The position numbers and the translations under genes were made by a program. 64,000 bases of DNA, taken from contig BGZK01001236.1 in assembly GCA_005406025.1 (NCBI GenBank), positions 1 through 64,000 of the forward strand. Direction: 5' to 3'. Position 1 is the stretch's first letter. Every line of letters starts with the position of its first letter. Positions 1 to 11,426 of the stretch are shown one piece after another. The DNA comes from Eumeta japonica (lineage: Eukaryota; Arthropoda; Insecta; Lepidoptera; Psychidae). The notes beneath the pieces are model-generated. The model made no database searches. It was not told the origin of the DNA and saw nothing but the letters and a program-made list of their open reading frames with translations.

Positions 1-1800
1 AAATCAAATATATCTTTATTTCGTAGGTAATGAAATTACACTTGAAATACGTCATTAATAAATTCATTTCGACATTACCGCCCATTCCAAATGCTGATTC
101 ACCGAGAGAAGAATGGGCAAGAAACTCAAGGCTTGCTCTCTTTACTCATCAATACAAAGGATTTAGTCATTTATAATTTAGTCGACATTTAAAAATAATA
201 TGAAATAACCTGATAGGCCAGCAGCACAATCCCAGGGGCCTTTTTCATTAAGATATTCCAATACGGTATAATAGCCCTTGCCATATAATTTTCTTATAAT
301 GAAACGTTTAAACTCAGTAAATGGCAAATTTTGAATTTCAGTTGGGATCTATAAAAGCACACACACCCCCTTAAATGATTTATTAACTTTACTTAGACGA
401 GTCTTATGAGCAGCAAGATCATTCTTATGTCTAGTATTAATGTTATGGATGTCGCTCCTTTATGGAACGATTTTATATCTTTGACATATACCAAGGTTTC
501 GTATATATTGTGATGCTAAGAGTTAGATATTAATTTCCTTAAATTTTTCTTTGAGAGATGTCATTGGTCTCAGATCATAAACAGCACGAATAGCTCGTTT
601 CTGCAGCATGAAAATTGTAATATCGGCTGCGTGATCCCATAACAAAATTCCATAGGTCATAAGACTATGAAAACAACTGAAATAAACTAGTCTTGCGGTG
701 TTTCGTTTGTAAGTCGCCGAATTCTTTTGACTGCATATGCTGCAGAACTAAGCCTTTCGCTAATCTTGTAATATGAGAATTTCCAACGTAATTTAGAATC
801 TTAAAGAAACCAAGAAATAGGGTTGTGTCCACAATATCCAGAACCTCATTTTGACCATGACATTTGTGTAATCAATTTAGAATCAGATAGAGAAAAATTT
901 TACAAGTTTTGTTTTCCTTTCATTGAGCAGTAGATTATTAATACTAAACCACTCAACGATTTCAGAGATGGTACTGTTTACTTCGTCAAAAGCTGGTTGA
1001 TGCCTATCAATCTTAAAGTAAGGAGGTATCATCAGCAAACAATACAATCCCATGACCATTTTAACAAGATGTGGTAGATCATCATTATATACACTAGGAA
1101 TAGAAATGGTCCAAGAACTGAACCCTGTGGCACGCCTATATTAACTGCAGATTCCGACGACCTCTCCATTAATGTCAACCCTTGAATTTATCACTTAGAT
1201 AAGACTCTGAAGTCCAAGAGATTCGACCCGTGACGCCATAATGATGTAGTTCCTGATCAATGTGACATGATGAACGCAGTCAAATGCCTTGGACAAATCA
1301 CAGAAAACACCAATCGCATCCCGTGAATCCTCAGGCACCAAAATCTGCTGATAAGCTCGACACCGGTTTCGGTTGTTGAGCGACCCTTGTGAATCCAAAT
1401 TGTTTAACGTTCATCAAATTATTGTTATAAAAATATTGCAATAGTTGATTAAAATAAGCTTTTCAAAAATGTTACTGAGCGTCGGTAGTATTGATATCGG
1501 TCGAAAACTTGTAGGATCAGATATACTACCGGATTTAAATAATGAAATTACTTTGCTTCATTAGCAACAACATTGCTTCGGAAACACACCACAATCTACG
1601 CATGCATTAAAAATTACTACTAGACATGGAGCAATACAATCTATTATTGAATCAATTATTTTTACGGAAAGGCCATCGTCGGCAGTTTTTTCATTTTATA
1701 CATTTGAATGCTTTACAATGGATCGTAAAACGCAAACGAAAACGCCACAAACATCGACGTTACGTTTTAACAAAGATTTGTTGTACCACCTCAGCGAAAC
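1..1800 (-). mobile_element. LINE copy A (Jockey/CR1-group), 5'-truncated
   Basis: This is a non-LTR retrotransposon remnant read on the minus strand, with its 3' tail at or beyond the left edge of the window. The 3' end (conserved block with a TTCTTGCCCATTCTTCTC-like string, then a GATTT-rich tail) matches copies at 17.3-20.9 kb and 57.1-57.9 kb, so the three form one family. Alignment by eye to copy B continues to about 1770-1800 and is lost where a DNA transposon begins at 1812. Short indels and a missing piece near 1440-1560 relative to copy B show that it is old. The family looks like the Jockey/CR1 group from its RT motifs and microsatellite-like tail; the exact clade is uncertain. Confidence 0.85.
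1020..1770 (-). pseudogene. reverse transcriptase domain of LINE copy A
   Basis: The minus strand encodes scattered RT blocks in the expected order. The N-terminal block ending in a CVDCGVF-like string reads from about 1700 to 1570. The block VFCDLSKAFDCVHH reads through 1256-1320. GVPQGSVLGPFL reads near 1100-1150. The catalytic FADD box lies at 1028-1039 with both aspartates intact. Stops and frameshifts separate the blocks, so no polymerase can be made. The palm motifs are better kept here than in copy B, whose catalytic box has decayed to FADH. The protein would have copied the element RNA at nicked target DNA. Confidence 0.8.
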
Positions 1801-1811
1801 CGAGAGGCTTG

Positions 1812-1824
1812 CACTGAGAAAAAA
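1812..1824 (+). repeat. left terminal inverted repeat of EnSpm-like element
   Basis: CACTGAGAAAAAA is the left terminus. It pairs with the right terminus at 7808-7820 with one mismatch in the first 12 bases. Confidence 0.7.
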
Positions 1825-1999
1825 GTTTGATGCGCCATAGCTAAATTCTAGCTAGGAATAGCTTAAAAATTGTGACTCACCAACTGCTTTGTTATTAATT
1901 GCAAAACAGGTTTAGTAAAAAAAGTTTGCTTTTATATTGCCAAATCATATTTATTTACTTCAAAAGTCGCTTTTATTAGTTATAATTTGACTGACAATA

Positions 2000-2670
2000 A
2001 CCAAATTATATCCAATATAGCTGCACAGCTCACGTGTGATCAGATAAACTTTATGCTTATTTTTAAGGAAGCATTTAGTAAAATAGTGCCGAAAATGTGT
2101 CTACAGCCACTGATTACTTTGTTTATTATTTGCCTAACTCTTGTATAGGCTACAAGCAAACGTAACTCTGCAGCTACCATTAGTTAGTTTATAATTAGCT
2201 TAACCATTTAACAAAGTGAAGACACAGGTTTGTTTAATGGAATTAATTATTTTGTCTCTTTCCTACCAAACTGTTTTGTATAATATAAACAAACGCTGTG
2301 CTCCAGTTACCATTTAATTTATCTATTATTAGCTTAACAGCTTAGCAAAGTGGAACCTAAGGTTTGCCTATAGATACTAATTACATTGTTTGTTTTGCCA
2401 AATTGTTTTGCAGAACACAACCAAACGTTGCGCTATAGTGATCAATTAGTTTGTCTATTGATAACTTAACCATTTATTAAAGCTGAAATAAAGGTTTGTC
2501 TACAAGTACTATTTTTTGTCTAGTTTTTACCAACCTTTTTGCAGAATATAAGCAAATGCTGTGTTCCAGTTACCAAGTAGCTTATCTATTGTTAGCTTAA
2601 CCGTTTGGTAAAGTGAACCAGAGGTTTGTCTACAGTTGTTATTGTCTAGTTTTACTTAACTGTTTTAAGC
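2000..2670. repeat. diverged tandem repeat, about 135-bp unit, subterminal in EnSpm-like element
   Basis: About five diverged units follow one another with a period of 130-140 bp. Each has the order: a string like AGCTTAACCATTTA, then AAAGTG, then AGGTTTGTCTACAG, then a TTTTGCAGAATATAA-like stretch. Clear unit joints lie near 2140, 2277, 2412 and 2542. Subterminal repeats of CACTA elements are typically transposase-binding sites; that role is inference here. Confidence 0.7.
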
Positions 2671-2981
2671 TAAATACAATCAATAGTTTATTTGCAATTA
2701 TGGTCCTATTTCAAGCTGAGCAATTCAGTTTATGTATATTTTGAGCTATTTTGTAAGATAGTCATAGACAGTCAAACTATTAAGAAAAGTCAAAGAAAGT
2801 ATTTGACTCAAATTTCTATGGTTTTTTACTTTTCGTAACATAGTTGTGACTGGCTATGACTATCTTACAAAATAGCTCAAAATATATATAAACGGAATTG
2901 CTCAGCTTGGAATAGGACCATAACTGCAAATAAACTATTCATTATATTTTGCTTAAAACAGTTAAATAAAAACTGGACAAT
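2641..2981. repeat. large imperfect inverted repeat (foldback)
   Basis: The left arm (about 2641-2773) and the right arm (about 2845-2981) are reverse complements over more than 120 bp with few mismatches, separated by a loop of about 70 bp. The arms carry the sequence around TTTATTTGCAATTATGGTCC and its complement. The left arm is contiguous with the last 135-bp unit, so the foldback seems to have formed by inverted duplication of the subterminal repeat. Confidence 0.8.
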
Positions 2982-3689
2982 TAACTATAGGCCCCTAAAA
3001 ATTCCTATTATAATTTAATTCCTATTATAAGTTAATGTAACATGAAAAATAAAATATTAGAAATATTTTTAAGGTGAACTCAACAATGTCCCATCAATTA
3101 AGGAATTATAAGTGAAATATATCTTATCTGATTTTTTATAACTTAACTGTAACTACCCACATGATTAGATATGGTAAAATAACTCAACATATAAATAAAG
3201 TAGCTCTATCAGCTTTACCCAGTGGATCATAACTCCAGACAAACAATTGATTGTTTTAGGTCACAAAACAGCTGACTGAAACCAGTATAAATTGCTATTA
3301 AAATAAAACCAGAAAGTAAGTGATCAACCCATTAATATTTATTTTCAACAATGTCTTAAAATCTACTGATACGCTATACAAAACGATAATTTTACAAAAA
3401 TTATAGAGCTTCTACGTGACTACAAAATGGTGATAAACATTTTTATACAATTTCCATGAAATTAAAATTACTGCTATCTGATTGCTATGATAAAAAAAAT
3501 ACAAATATTAAAGAAGTCACATATGACTGAAGTAGTGGTTTTACTTAAAAGTTTACTTACATATTATTTTTAAATTATACATGTACATTCAAACAGAGAT
3601 AACATCATACTCTTTTCTTAGAAGTAACATCTTAACGTAACATATCTGTTTCCATTTGAAATAATATTCATATGATATGGTACACTAGA

Positions 3690-5634
3690 TATTAATGCAT
3701 TTACATCAACATATATATTTTCCTCCTTTGGGTTCAGAGTAACTTGAAGACAATGAACATGGTCATCAAATTCAATAGTGGACATAGGTTTACATTCAAA
3801 ATGACATTATCATGTTTTACCAAAACACATTTTGATAACCATAAAATAAACTTCTCCTGTTTCTCCTATATCTTGTACAATTATCATTCCAGGTTTATAT
3901 TTGATACCCTTATATTTAACCCATGCAATATGACTTATAGTTTCTGTTGATGTGAGACTTAAAGCACTCAATTTTTCTCAAATGTTTTTGTTACATGTTT
4001 TCAGCAGCAGTAGTACACGTCTGATTTAAGTGACCGTTTAAAAATTTCATTAAGCTGCAATTGATGCTTAGTTGCCAATGACAGTGTCAGGTTACGTCTA
4101 TTAAATGAAGATGGGGCTGAAATTTTGGACAATCTATGTTTTGCTTCATATCGCATAGACCAAAATTAACAACTGGGCCAAAGTTCATGATCATTGAAGG
4201 GTAATGTACGAGAAAATGAAATTTCGGCTTGAGATGTTGATTAGATAGTGACAAGTACAATTCGTTTAGTTCATTTATCAAAACTTCCAAAGTTTACACA
4301 GACTTTCATTTACTTTTCGAGACATTACCAACTCAAGGATTTTTCTTAAGGCAATATAAAGATCCCAGTTTGGTTCGCCATATAGAATGTATTCACCAAC
4401 TAAAAGACCAAAATAACATATAAATGTTAACATTTCTGCAGCGGATAATTTTATTTTGCCTTTAAGAATATGGTCCATACTCAGTATGCAAGGTTTTTGT
4501 CACAGTCTGGCCCATAATCAAAGCTGACTATTTTGTGGTTTAAAATTTCAATTGTAAAAAATTTAAATCATTTATATATTTACTTAATAGAAAGAAAAAC
4601 ATAATTAGCAACTCTTTCCTGTATATCATGCATTATATCTACACCGAACTGGTTAAATAAATTAAAAGTTGCAACAGACAACCACACACATTTTTCTTTT
4701 ATACCTGTTAGTGAAGAATTGTTCATAGCTAATTGTGATTCCTATATTTCAGAATTACGAAGTATTTCTTTATTTTCATAACAATGTCTTTTTAATATTT
4801 CTTTTGATACATTACATACACGACAAGGAAAATTGGATGAAAAGCTTCATTAAAACCAGTAATTGTATGAATACCAAGGTTATCTCCTATAATAAGAGCA
4901 AGTTTAAAGAATAATTTGAATGAGGAAGTAATTATATCTATACCTTCTGTCCATAAAAGTTGAATTCTTCTATGAGTGGTATAAATATACAAACGTACAG
5001 ATGTATGTGGTTCTTTGGCAGGAACATCAGATAGTATTATACAATATTCATGAGTGTTCAAAATTGAAGATAATGAAATATCATTTGTTGATGTGCTTAT
5101 AACATCTCCTATGTTGAGTACATTCTGCTGAAAAACAAATTAAATGTTCATTTTCTAAAAATACAGGCATTTCAAGCAGCAACTTTAGACACAGCACAAG
5201 AATTCATTTTGCACATTAGGTAAATTCAAAAATTAAGTAAACGTAAAAGCAGTAGGCACAACTTAAAAATGACAATAAATAATGAGAATCCGGTTAGAAG
5301 CAAATTTTTCAACATGAACATTTCAGAACATGGAAGTTACTTTTGTTGTCATTGCCTTAGTTCCCAAAGCACAGAATTTATTAATAGTTTAAGACCATAA
5401 AAGTATGTACAATGTGTGGACATTATTAGTGTTTGTATTTACCTCTTGTTCTTCTGTTGGAAATGCCTTATCAATAATTTGTTTTAATTGCTTGATTCCT
5501 GCAATTAATTTAACACGATGTCCTAATATAGGTATCAATTCTTTAATATCTTCTTGAGACAGCAGCTGTAACATGTTAATATCTTTAATTTTTGTTCTGA
5601 AACATATCAAGTATATCCCTTTTGAATTGAACAA
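3690..5634 (-). pseudogene. EnSpm/CACTA-type transposase remnant with SAM-like N-terminal segment
   Basis: Pieces lie on the minus strand in protein order. 5634-5389 has LLSQEDIKELIPILGHRVKL, resembling a SAM domain as found in animal EnSpm-like transposases. 5061-4792 has IGDNLGIHTITGFNEAF, matching the tnp2-type core. 4478-4278 resembles the helical block that follows (KLSAAEMLTF). 4290-4087 has KPKFHFLVHYPSMI and NFGPVV, matching the conserved H-x-HYP block. Low-identity C-terminal matter (GMIIVQDIGETGEVYF in interrupted frames) continues to about 3690. Frames change between pieces and stops interrupt them, so the gene is dead. The enzyme would have cut and moved this element. Family placement is from remembered motifs of animal EnSpm proteins, not a search. 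Confidence 0.65.
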
Positions 5635-5699
5635 TAATTTAATTAAAGGAGTTTAGTTCCTAGGATATTTGATTGAAATCCATTTCTTTTAAAATATAA

Positions 5700-6620
5700 T
5701 TTTGCTGCTTATATGAATAAATCTAAAACCTCAGATCATATACCTAGACGATTATCATAAATTAAAATGGATAAGTATTTTAAAGAGTGAAACAAACATA
5801 CTTATGATTTAAGTTCTTATCTGTACTTTGTAGTTTTAATTGTTATAAACTTGTAATATAAATTCCTAAACCAGTATATATATATTTAACTGTTTTATGA
5901 AAAGTATATATTATAGTACCTATCAAGAGTTGTATTGTACTCACTTATATTCCAGAAACTAAAGAAACTGTAAAGTATTAGTTATGAAATTATTGATAAT
6001 TAAATTTTAAAAGCTTAGTAACGGTAAAAGGTAATTCTAGTGACGATCATGAAAATTGTAAAACGCATAATAATCTAATATAAATAGAACACCTACCTTT
6101 AAATTTTTCCACGTACACAGACCCACGAACAGAGATAATCTTCAAGTGTTTTCCGTCCATAGATTGTTATTTATTCTTGTAGGTTTTATAGATAATCAAT
6201 AATAATTGTTGATCACTGGCCAGTTTGCGCCTAATATTTATATTTTCCAGAGAATTGACTAACAAACTTACCAAAACTTATCTAAAATTGAACAGTACCC
6301 CATCACAGATTACATTTAATAAATTCGGTGAGATACCACGACTTTAAACAGTCTATTAGATAAAAACACAGATTTATAATTATGACCACAGGTTAAGAGA
6401 AAATTTGAACAACTTAAAATTCAATGAAAAATAGCGGTTTCGATTGAAATGAAACTGCGAGCAAACTGATTGTGCACTGGTACAACGGAATGTTTATAAA
6501 ACATTTAGGATTTATTATATGGTGTAAAAAGTAAATAGAAAACTATTAAATTCAATACAAGTAAACCACCATTGATTCACACGTCAGTTAACTACAAAAT
6601 ATCGGGACAAACTGGTAAAT
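5700..6620. other. internal EnSpm-like region without recognisable coding
   Basis: AT-rich sequence upstream of the transposase pieces. I see no long open frame or domain; it may hold introns or a lost second gene of the transposon. Confidence 0.4.
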
Positions 6621-7800
6621 TTTATTACAACTTATTTTACATTATGCTGAAGTTTGCTAAAAAGTACGCTAACTAACTTGTAAGTTCTTATAAAAAACTA
6701 CGTACTTTAAAGGAAATTTGGCTGCATTAGCTATTAGTTTCACTAAAAACGAATACTTTAAGCAAAGTTTCGTTTTGTTTAGACGAACTAGTAAAGAATT
6801 AGTTAATATACAAATTAACTATCTTTATAAATAGGCAAACCAACTGATTCAAAATAGACAAACATTGACAAGTTTGTATATTTTTAAATAAGTCGAGCTG
6901 TATTGGCTGGAGTATACGAACTTTTAGGCAAACAAACACGGTGTTTGTTAACTTCTTAACAAACTATGCTTATGAATAAACAAATCATGTCATTGATGAG
7001 ATAAATGTGGGCAAAAGTTGGCATATTTTCAAGCAAGATTATTTTCATTAGGTGGAATGTGTTAACTTTTAAGCAAATCAATTTAGTACTTGTTAATTTA
7101 AAAAAAAAAAACTGTGTTTGATGATAGATGACACCAATTGATTTAAAAGAAAATAATAATATTGAATATTAAAAAATTACAAACAAATAGAAATTACTTA
7201 AAAGCAGACAAATTATTTCTTTGGAAATATATAATAATATAGATCTTTGAATAGGTCGTTATCAAAAGGAGTGTAGTAGCATATCGCTTTTCTTTTCATT
7301 TTAATAACGTTAGAGCTTTCGATTCAGAAGAAACCATATCCAGCAGTTAATATTGAATTGTATACGAGTACATGTGATGAAAAAACAAATATAATGTTCA
7401 TGAAAATACATACTCGAAATCAGTCGCTTTTAACAACATAATACTCCTTAGAATTTGAACTTGCATTCTAACTCAATTCCATATGGAATTTTAAAACCGA
7501 TTAGGTATAATTATTAAAAAAAAACAATTTGCTACAAAATAGCTAATCCCTTTTACAAGGTATAGCTAATAAAATAAAAGTTTGTTTAAAAAGATTCATA
7601 ATATTTACCTAAAAAAGCATTAAGGTAACAGAGCTAAACAGTTACGTTCCTATTCAACAAAAAGTTTAGCTAGTGCAGCTAATCAAGTTTTGTTACCGAG
7701 CTTTTACTGTTAGTAAATAAACCAGTTTGTTTAAAAGTAAATAAAGTTTTACAAAAAATAAAGAAAATTTGTGTAAAATGGGGCTAGCTAAACAATTGAG
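6620..7800. repeat. right subterminal repeat zone of EnSpm-like element
   Basis: The zone is dense in short copies of AAACAAAC / GTTTGTTTA-like strings and AGCTAA / TTAGCT strings in both orientations (for example 6780-6980 and 7540-7800). The same strings occur in the left subterminal zone. Repeats are too diverged for a fixed period. Confidence 0.55.
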
Positions 7801-7807
7801 CTAAATT

Positions 7808-7820
7808 ATTTTTTTCAGTG
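7808..7820 (-). repeat. right terminal inverted repeat of EnSpm-like element
   Basis: ATTTTTTTCAGTG is the inverse of the left terminus. A TG dinucleotide follows immediately, as it precedes the left end. Confidence 0.7.
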
Positions 7821-7849
7821 TGGTACAGCATTTAGGCATAACCAATGAT

Positions 7850-8110
7850 TCACACCCCATCGCGCGGGTTTTGTTGCGACACCGTTATCAGAACATTCGG
7901 TGGTTAGAGGCTTTTTTTTATCTTAGACACCCTAAATCTTCTAAGCGTCGCGGGTGTCAAATCGAGCTTGCGAATAGACGACCTTAACTCTCCCCTGATG
8001 GCTACCAAGTCATTAGAGAAGTTGAGACTTCCGGCGGAAAGTGGTGATACCTATTATTCCATTTTTTCAGTACTCAGAGGATTGAAACTCCTCCACTATT
8101 GCGACGGAAA
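7850..8110. other. probable upstream BEL/Pao sequence, too decayed to assign
   Basis: Moderately GC-rich for this window and contiguous with the BEL/Pao remnant. I find no motif that fixes it as RT. Confidence 0.3.
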
Positions 8111-9110
8111 TTGAATCAAAAGCCATATCCAGTTTATATAGAAGATAGTGTTAATGCTGTGAAGTGGATGTTCATATATTGATCTTATGAGGGCGCTTCT
8201 ACAATCTATAAAGCGGAAGGCATTCATCACTCACTCAGGTTGTGTTACACCTACCTTAGGGGATACTACGCGAGAGTGCAATAGGGTGAAATCTCTGAAA
8301 GTTCTGCAACATGACTTCAATTTACTTTTTTCCATGTTTTAATGTACCACGGGTCAGTCACAGGGCAGACGGCATGTCTGTCTAAACAACTGTGTGGACC
8401 GGCACATCTCATAAGGAGCGAGCGGCAACACAACAATTACCGGCGAATGAAAATTGGACAAAGCGGGGCGTCCTTTCAGTGATTGCAAAATGTATGATGC
8501 AAACGATTGGTTATATTCCATAATTTTTCGGTCACACGTTTTATACAACGATTATGACTAGCGAGTCTAGGCTGCGACGATCCAATTTTCTCAGATTTAC
8601 AGCAAGATTGGAACACTTTCATATGCGAATTACCTACTGTAGCAGATGTGCGGATACCTCAGGGTGTCCTTCCGAGTATGATTACGTGGACTGCGGCTTA
8701 AGGATTTTACAATGTTTCAGAAGCGGGTTATACAGCGCTAATTTATTTGTGGATCGAAAATCATGTGGATGAAGTTGCAGTGCAATTGCTTATGTGCAAA
8801 AGTAAAGTCGCTCCTATTAGAACTTAGAACGCAGCATACTACCTCAAAGCTGGAGATGACGAGGTCTCAATTCTCGATCAAATTCATAAGCTATGCGATG
8901 TCGTGTCTACAAGAGGCTACTATAATCGATGACATTTATTGTTGGTCCCATAGTACGGTGATGCTTGCATTGATTCGAGCACCTCCTTACACGGTTAAAG
9001 TGTTCGAAGTAAATAGAGTTTCACAAATCCAAAATTCTGCGCTTGCGTTAACATGGCTGCACGTTTCATTACATACATACGTTTTCATTGCTAGAATGTT
9101 ATAGTTTGAT
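8110..9110 (+). pseudogene. BEL/Pao retrotransposon pol: end of reverse transcriptase and RNase H, decayed
   Basis: Motifs typical of BEL/Pao pol appear in order but in shifting frames. EDSVNA near 8140 resembles the stretch after the YVDD box. KRGVLSVIAKMYD at 8461-8500 matches the KRSVLSxIAxxFDP block. GFYNVSEAGY and then KSKVAPIRT (about 8700-8825) match the start of the RNase H domain. YCWSHSTVML near 8940 and NRVSQIQ near 9015 match its second half. The usual catalytic aspartates are changed: GFCDAS has become GFYNVS, and WTDST has become WSHST. The domain was therefore inactive even before the frameshifts. An integrase remnant follows directly. Confidence 0.75.
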
Positions 9111-9129
9111 AGACATAGGACTCACAGGG

Positions 9130-10085
9130 TGGCTGTTGCCGTATTTTAATTATTTGTGGATTAGAAAATCTCGAATATTGCTCTCGGTTCATCTTTCGGC
9201 GGGAAAGCGTACCAACGCTCTTTATTTTTCAATTAAGCGGGTTCAGTTTACTCATTTCAAGGAAGAAGTAAATATATTACAAAGCTGTAATATAAATCGT
9301 AATCCTTTAAGGCGGCTTAATGTGCTTTTTGGATTAAAAGGGTTTAATTTGAGTGGGCGAGCGGTGACGGAATGTGGATCTGCCTTACAAGGCTAGGCAT
9401 CCGTTATTATTACAGAAGCGGTATCAATTATTACATTTAGTAATAAGACATCATAACTTAAAAAAATCACATGCGGACACTAATACTTTACTAGTAATAC
9501 TTCAGTGGCTTTACTAACAATATTTCGTTGGATATCGTGTTACCGATTAAAATCTAAAGTCCATGATGGAAAATCTATCTAAAGATCGAGTTTCTGAGGT
9601 CCGTCCATTAGTTCAGACCTACCATTTGAGAGATCTTAAAATATTAAAGACATGTTTACATGTTTTTGTTTGCCTTTGCAACTAAAGCGGTTCTTTTGGA
9701 GATGGTGTCAGACCGCCCCTACACCGGCGTTCCTGGACGCATTGTAGCTCTTTGTTTCGCTGCGCTGATTGCTTACCTTAATTCGTTCCCATTGCGGAAC
9801 CGATTAAGTAGGCGCAGACAATCACTTTTGGAATTTATACATGCACTTGCGGGAAAATCAAACTAAAATTGGTTACGAGTTTTCGAATAAGGACAGTATC
9901 TGGCTTTTCAATTCTACCTTCGTGTCTGCATTCGTGTCGTTCGAAGTAGTAGTAAAACTTAGAAAAACACATATGGTGTGGGTAATTGGGGAGAAAAAGC
10001 TCACTTTTGAAGAGCTCTCCACAGTTTTTTGTAAAATTGAAGCGATATTAAATTCGCAGCTTTTTTTTGAGTTCAGAGCCAAAAT
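9130..10085 (+). pseudogene. BEL/Pao retrotransposon pol: integrase, decayed
   Basis: Downstream of the RNase H remnant, PLRRLNVLFGLKGF (about 9310-9350) and HPLLLQKRYQ then IRHHNLKKSH (about 9398-9470) match the linker and histidine half of the HHCC zinc-binding region. FATKAVLLEMVSD (about 9673-9712) matches the start of the BEL/Pao catalytic core. WLFNSTF (about 9901-9920) and GEKKLTFEELSTV with IEAILNSQ (about 9985-10059) match its end. The stretch with the second catalytic aspartate (SDNGTNF in intact copies) is not recognisable. Homology stops at about 10085, where a short interspersed repeat begins; no LTR is visible. The enzyme would have inserted the element's cDNA. Confidence 0.75.
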
Positions 10086-10089
10086 AGCA

Positions 10090-10400
10090 AAAACAAAACC
10101 CTTATAGTTTCGTCACGTCCCTCCGTATGTCACAGACATTTCATTCAAAAACTACAAGACAATTATTGATGAAATGTATAGTGCAGATAAGCCGCTACTT
10201 AGTTCGGTTTCCATACATGTAACAGAAGCTAAAAAAAATTTTGCAGCAAACATCAACGTGTGGCACATATTTCGACAGTTCTTTAAAAACACTTAAAGGT
10301 TCCAAGCAATGTGATTGCGTGAATAATTTTGGAAATATCTCTCCGAAAGTAGCAGAAATGGTGTCTCCCCCCTTTATTTTCTAAATCGTAATTTCCAAAA
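10090..10400 (+). repeat. short interspersed repeat, copy 1 (AACCCTTATAGTTTCG family)
   Basis: It begins AAACCCTTATAGTTTCGTC and continues with a cytosine/thymine-rich CCGTCCG-type stretch, GTCACAGACA, and a block that also occurs at 49.1-49.4 kb (TTCAAAAACTACAA, GATGAAAT, GCAAACATCAACG, ACAGTTCTTTAA). Related ends occur at 45.1-45.3 kb (minus) and 46.25-46.35 kb. This kind of repeat with GGAACCC and GTCTGTC strings is, from general knowledge, very common in Lepidoptera. Confidence 0.7.
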
Positions 10401-10735
10401 AATATTTAAAAAAATAACGGTGGTAACGCCTAATAAATCCTTTCAACGAAAAGGTCTTTGAATGTGATGGAATATATTGTTTTTGAGTTATTGCTGAAAA
10501 ACTCCGCTACTCAACAAAACGACGTGAGTGCCATATAGATACGCTCTTTTGCTGATGCTTTTTAGTTTACACTACTTTAATAGTAATAGTCGACATACCT
10601 ACTTGTTTTTCTAGTAATAGGCGACTAAAGTGCTTTTAACTATTCTGTGTGAGAAACATGGAAATAGTGTAAAAACGTACCTTTTCATCTGTAGTGCATT
10701 TCTTCATAATATATAATGGCTTCGGAACCCTATAA

Positions 10736-11009
10736 GGAGCCATCCATAAATTACGTCACACGTTATTCGGTCAACGAAATATGACGATGCGCGACAAGAA
10801 GCAAGTCAAAAGCTTTGTGCCATCAAATGCGAAATATGAAAACGAAAAAAGGTTTATGTCTTCTGTTTTGACCAATATTTAAAGTATTTTGGAAAAAAAA
10901 AACATTGTAAGAATGCTGTCTTCATTTACGTGTTACCACCTGTGACAAAGACGGGCCAGGGGGGGGCCAAAACCTTATAATTTATGTGACGTAATTTATG
11001 GATGGCCCC
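10736..11009. mobile_element. 274-bp MITE, PIF/Harbinger-like
   Basis: Terminal inverted repeats of about 26 bp (first 20 on the left: GGAGCCATCCATAAATTACG) match with a single A/G difference near the outer end. The element is flanked on both sides by TAA (10733-10735 and 11010-11012), the 3-bp target duplication expected of PIF/Harbinger elements. It has no coding capacity. It seems to sit inside or beside the preceding repeat (GGAACCCTA just upstream). Confidence 0.8.
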
Positions 11010-11012
11010 TAA

Positions 11013-11425
11013 TGAGCATAATCCGATATGCTCTTGGCCTTTTTATTTTGGCGGAATTACCTCACATAGGAGACTTGGTTTATTCCCTTCTGATATGGAC
11101 AAATAAGAAAAAGCGGGGCACTCCAACGGTGTGCGAAGCGATGTCGCTTTCGACGTTCAGATACAACGTTTAACGGGTACTATGCGGTCGGTGCGGTGCA
11201 AGAGTGTGTCGACTAATATACGAAACTGGACTTATCTGACCACTGGACGATCGAAGCACGCGTCCTAAACTTTTATGATGATGCGTCGGCGAAACAAGGT
11301 AAGTCTCGCACGGACAGATAACCCCAATACCTCTGGGCACGTTCAGATATTTTTTAGTTTAAGTATACGGATGAACGAAACGCATACACATATACATTTA
11401 CAACAATCCTTCCATCAAAAATGTA
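11013..11425. other. unassigned sequence between MITE and gypsy remnant
   Basis: No gene seen. It could contain the 3' untranslated region or LTR of the gypsy element (its 3' side on the minus strand), but I see no TG...CA ends or purine tract that prove it. Confidence 0.3.
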
Positions 11426-11426
11426 A

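Larger units (their letters stand above)
1812..7820 (-). mobile_element. EnSpm/CACTA-like DNA transposon, decayed
   Basis: The element starts with CACTGAGAAAAAA at 1812 and ends with the inverse, CACTGAAAAAAAT read from 7820 leftward. That gives CACTG termini like those of EnSpm/CACTA elements. Only a 2-bp TG is repeated on both flanks; a clear 3-bp target duplication is not visible. Inside are long AT-rich subterminal zones with repeated motifs (about 1.9-3.0 kb and 6.6-7.8 kb), another hallmark of the superfamily, and transposase-like coding pieces on the minus strand at 3.7-5.6 kb. The middle upstream part (5.7-6.6 kb) has no protein I recognise. Assignment rests on transposase motifs plus termini; the boundaries look good but were not tested against other copies. 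Confidence 0.75.

Noticed and set aside
1626..1817. 63-codon plus-strand frame
   Set aside because: It is antisense to the leading RT block of LINE copy A; the minus strand aligns with 19.2-19.35 kb.
3744..3950. 68-codon plus-strand frame
   Set aside because: It is antisense to the C-terminal transposase remnant of the EnSpm-like element.
9873..10082. 69-codon minus-strand frame
   Set aside because: It is antisense to the BEL/Pao integrase blocks, which read clearly on the plus strand.
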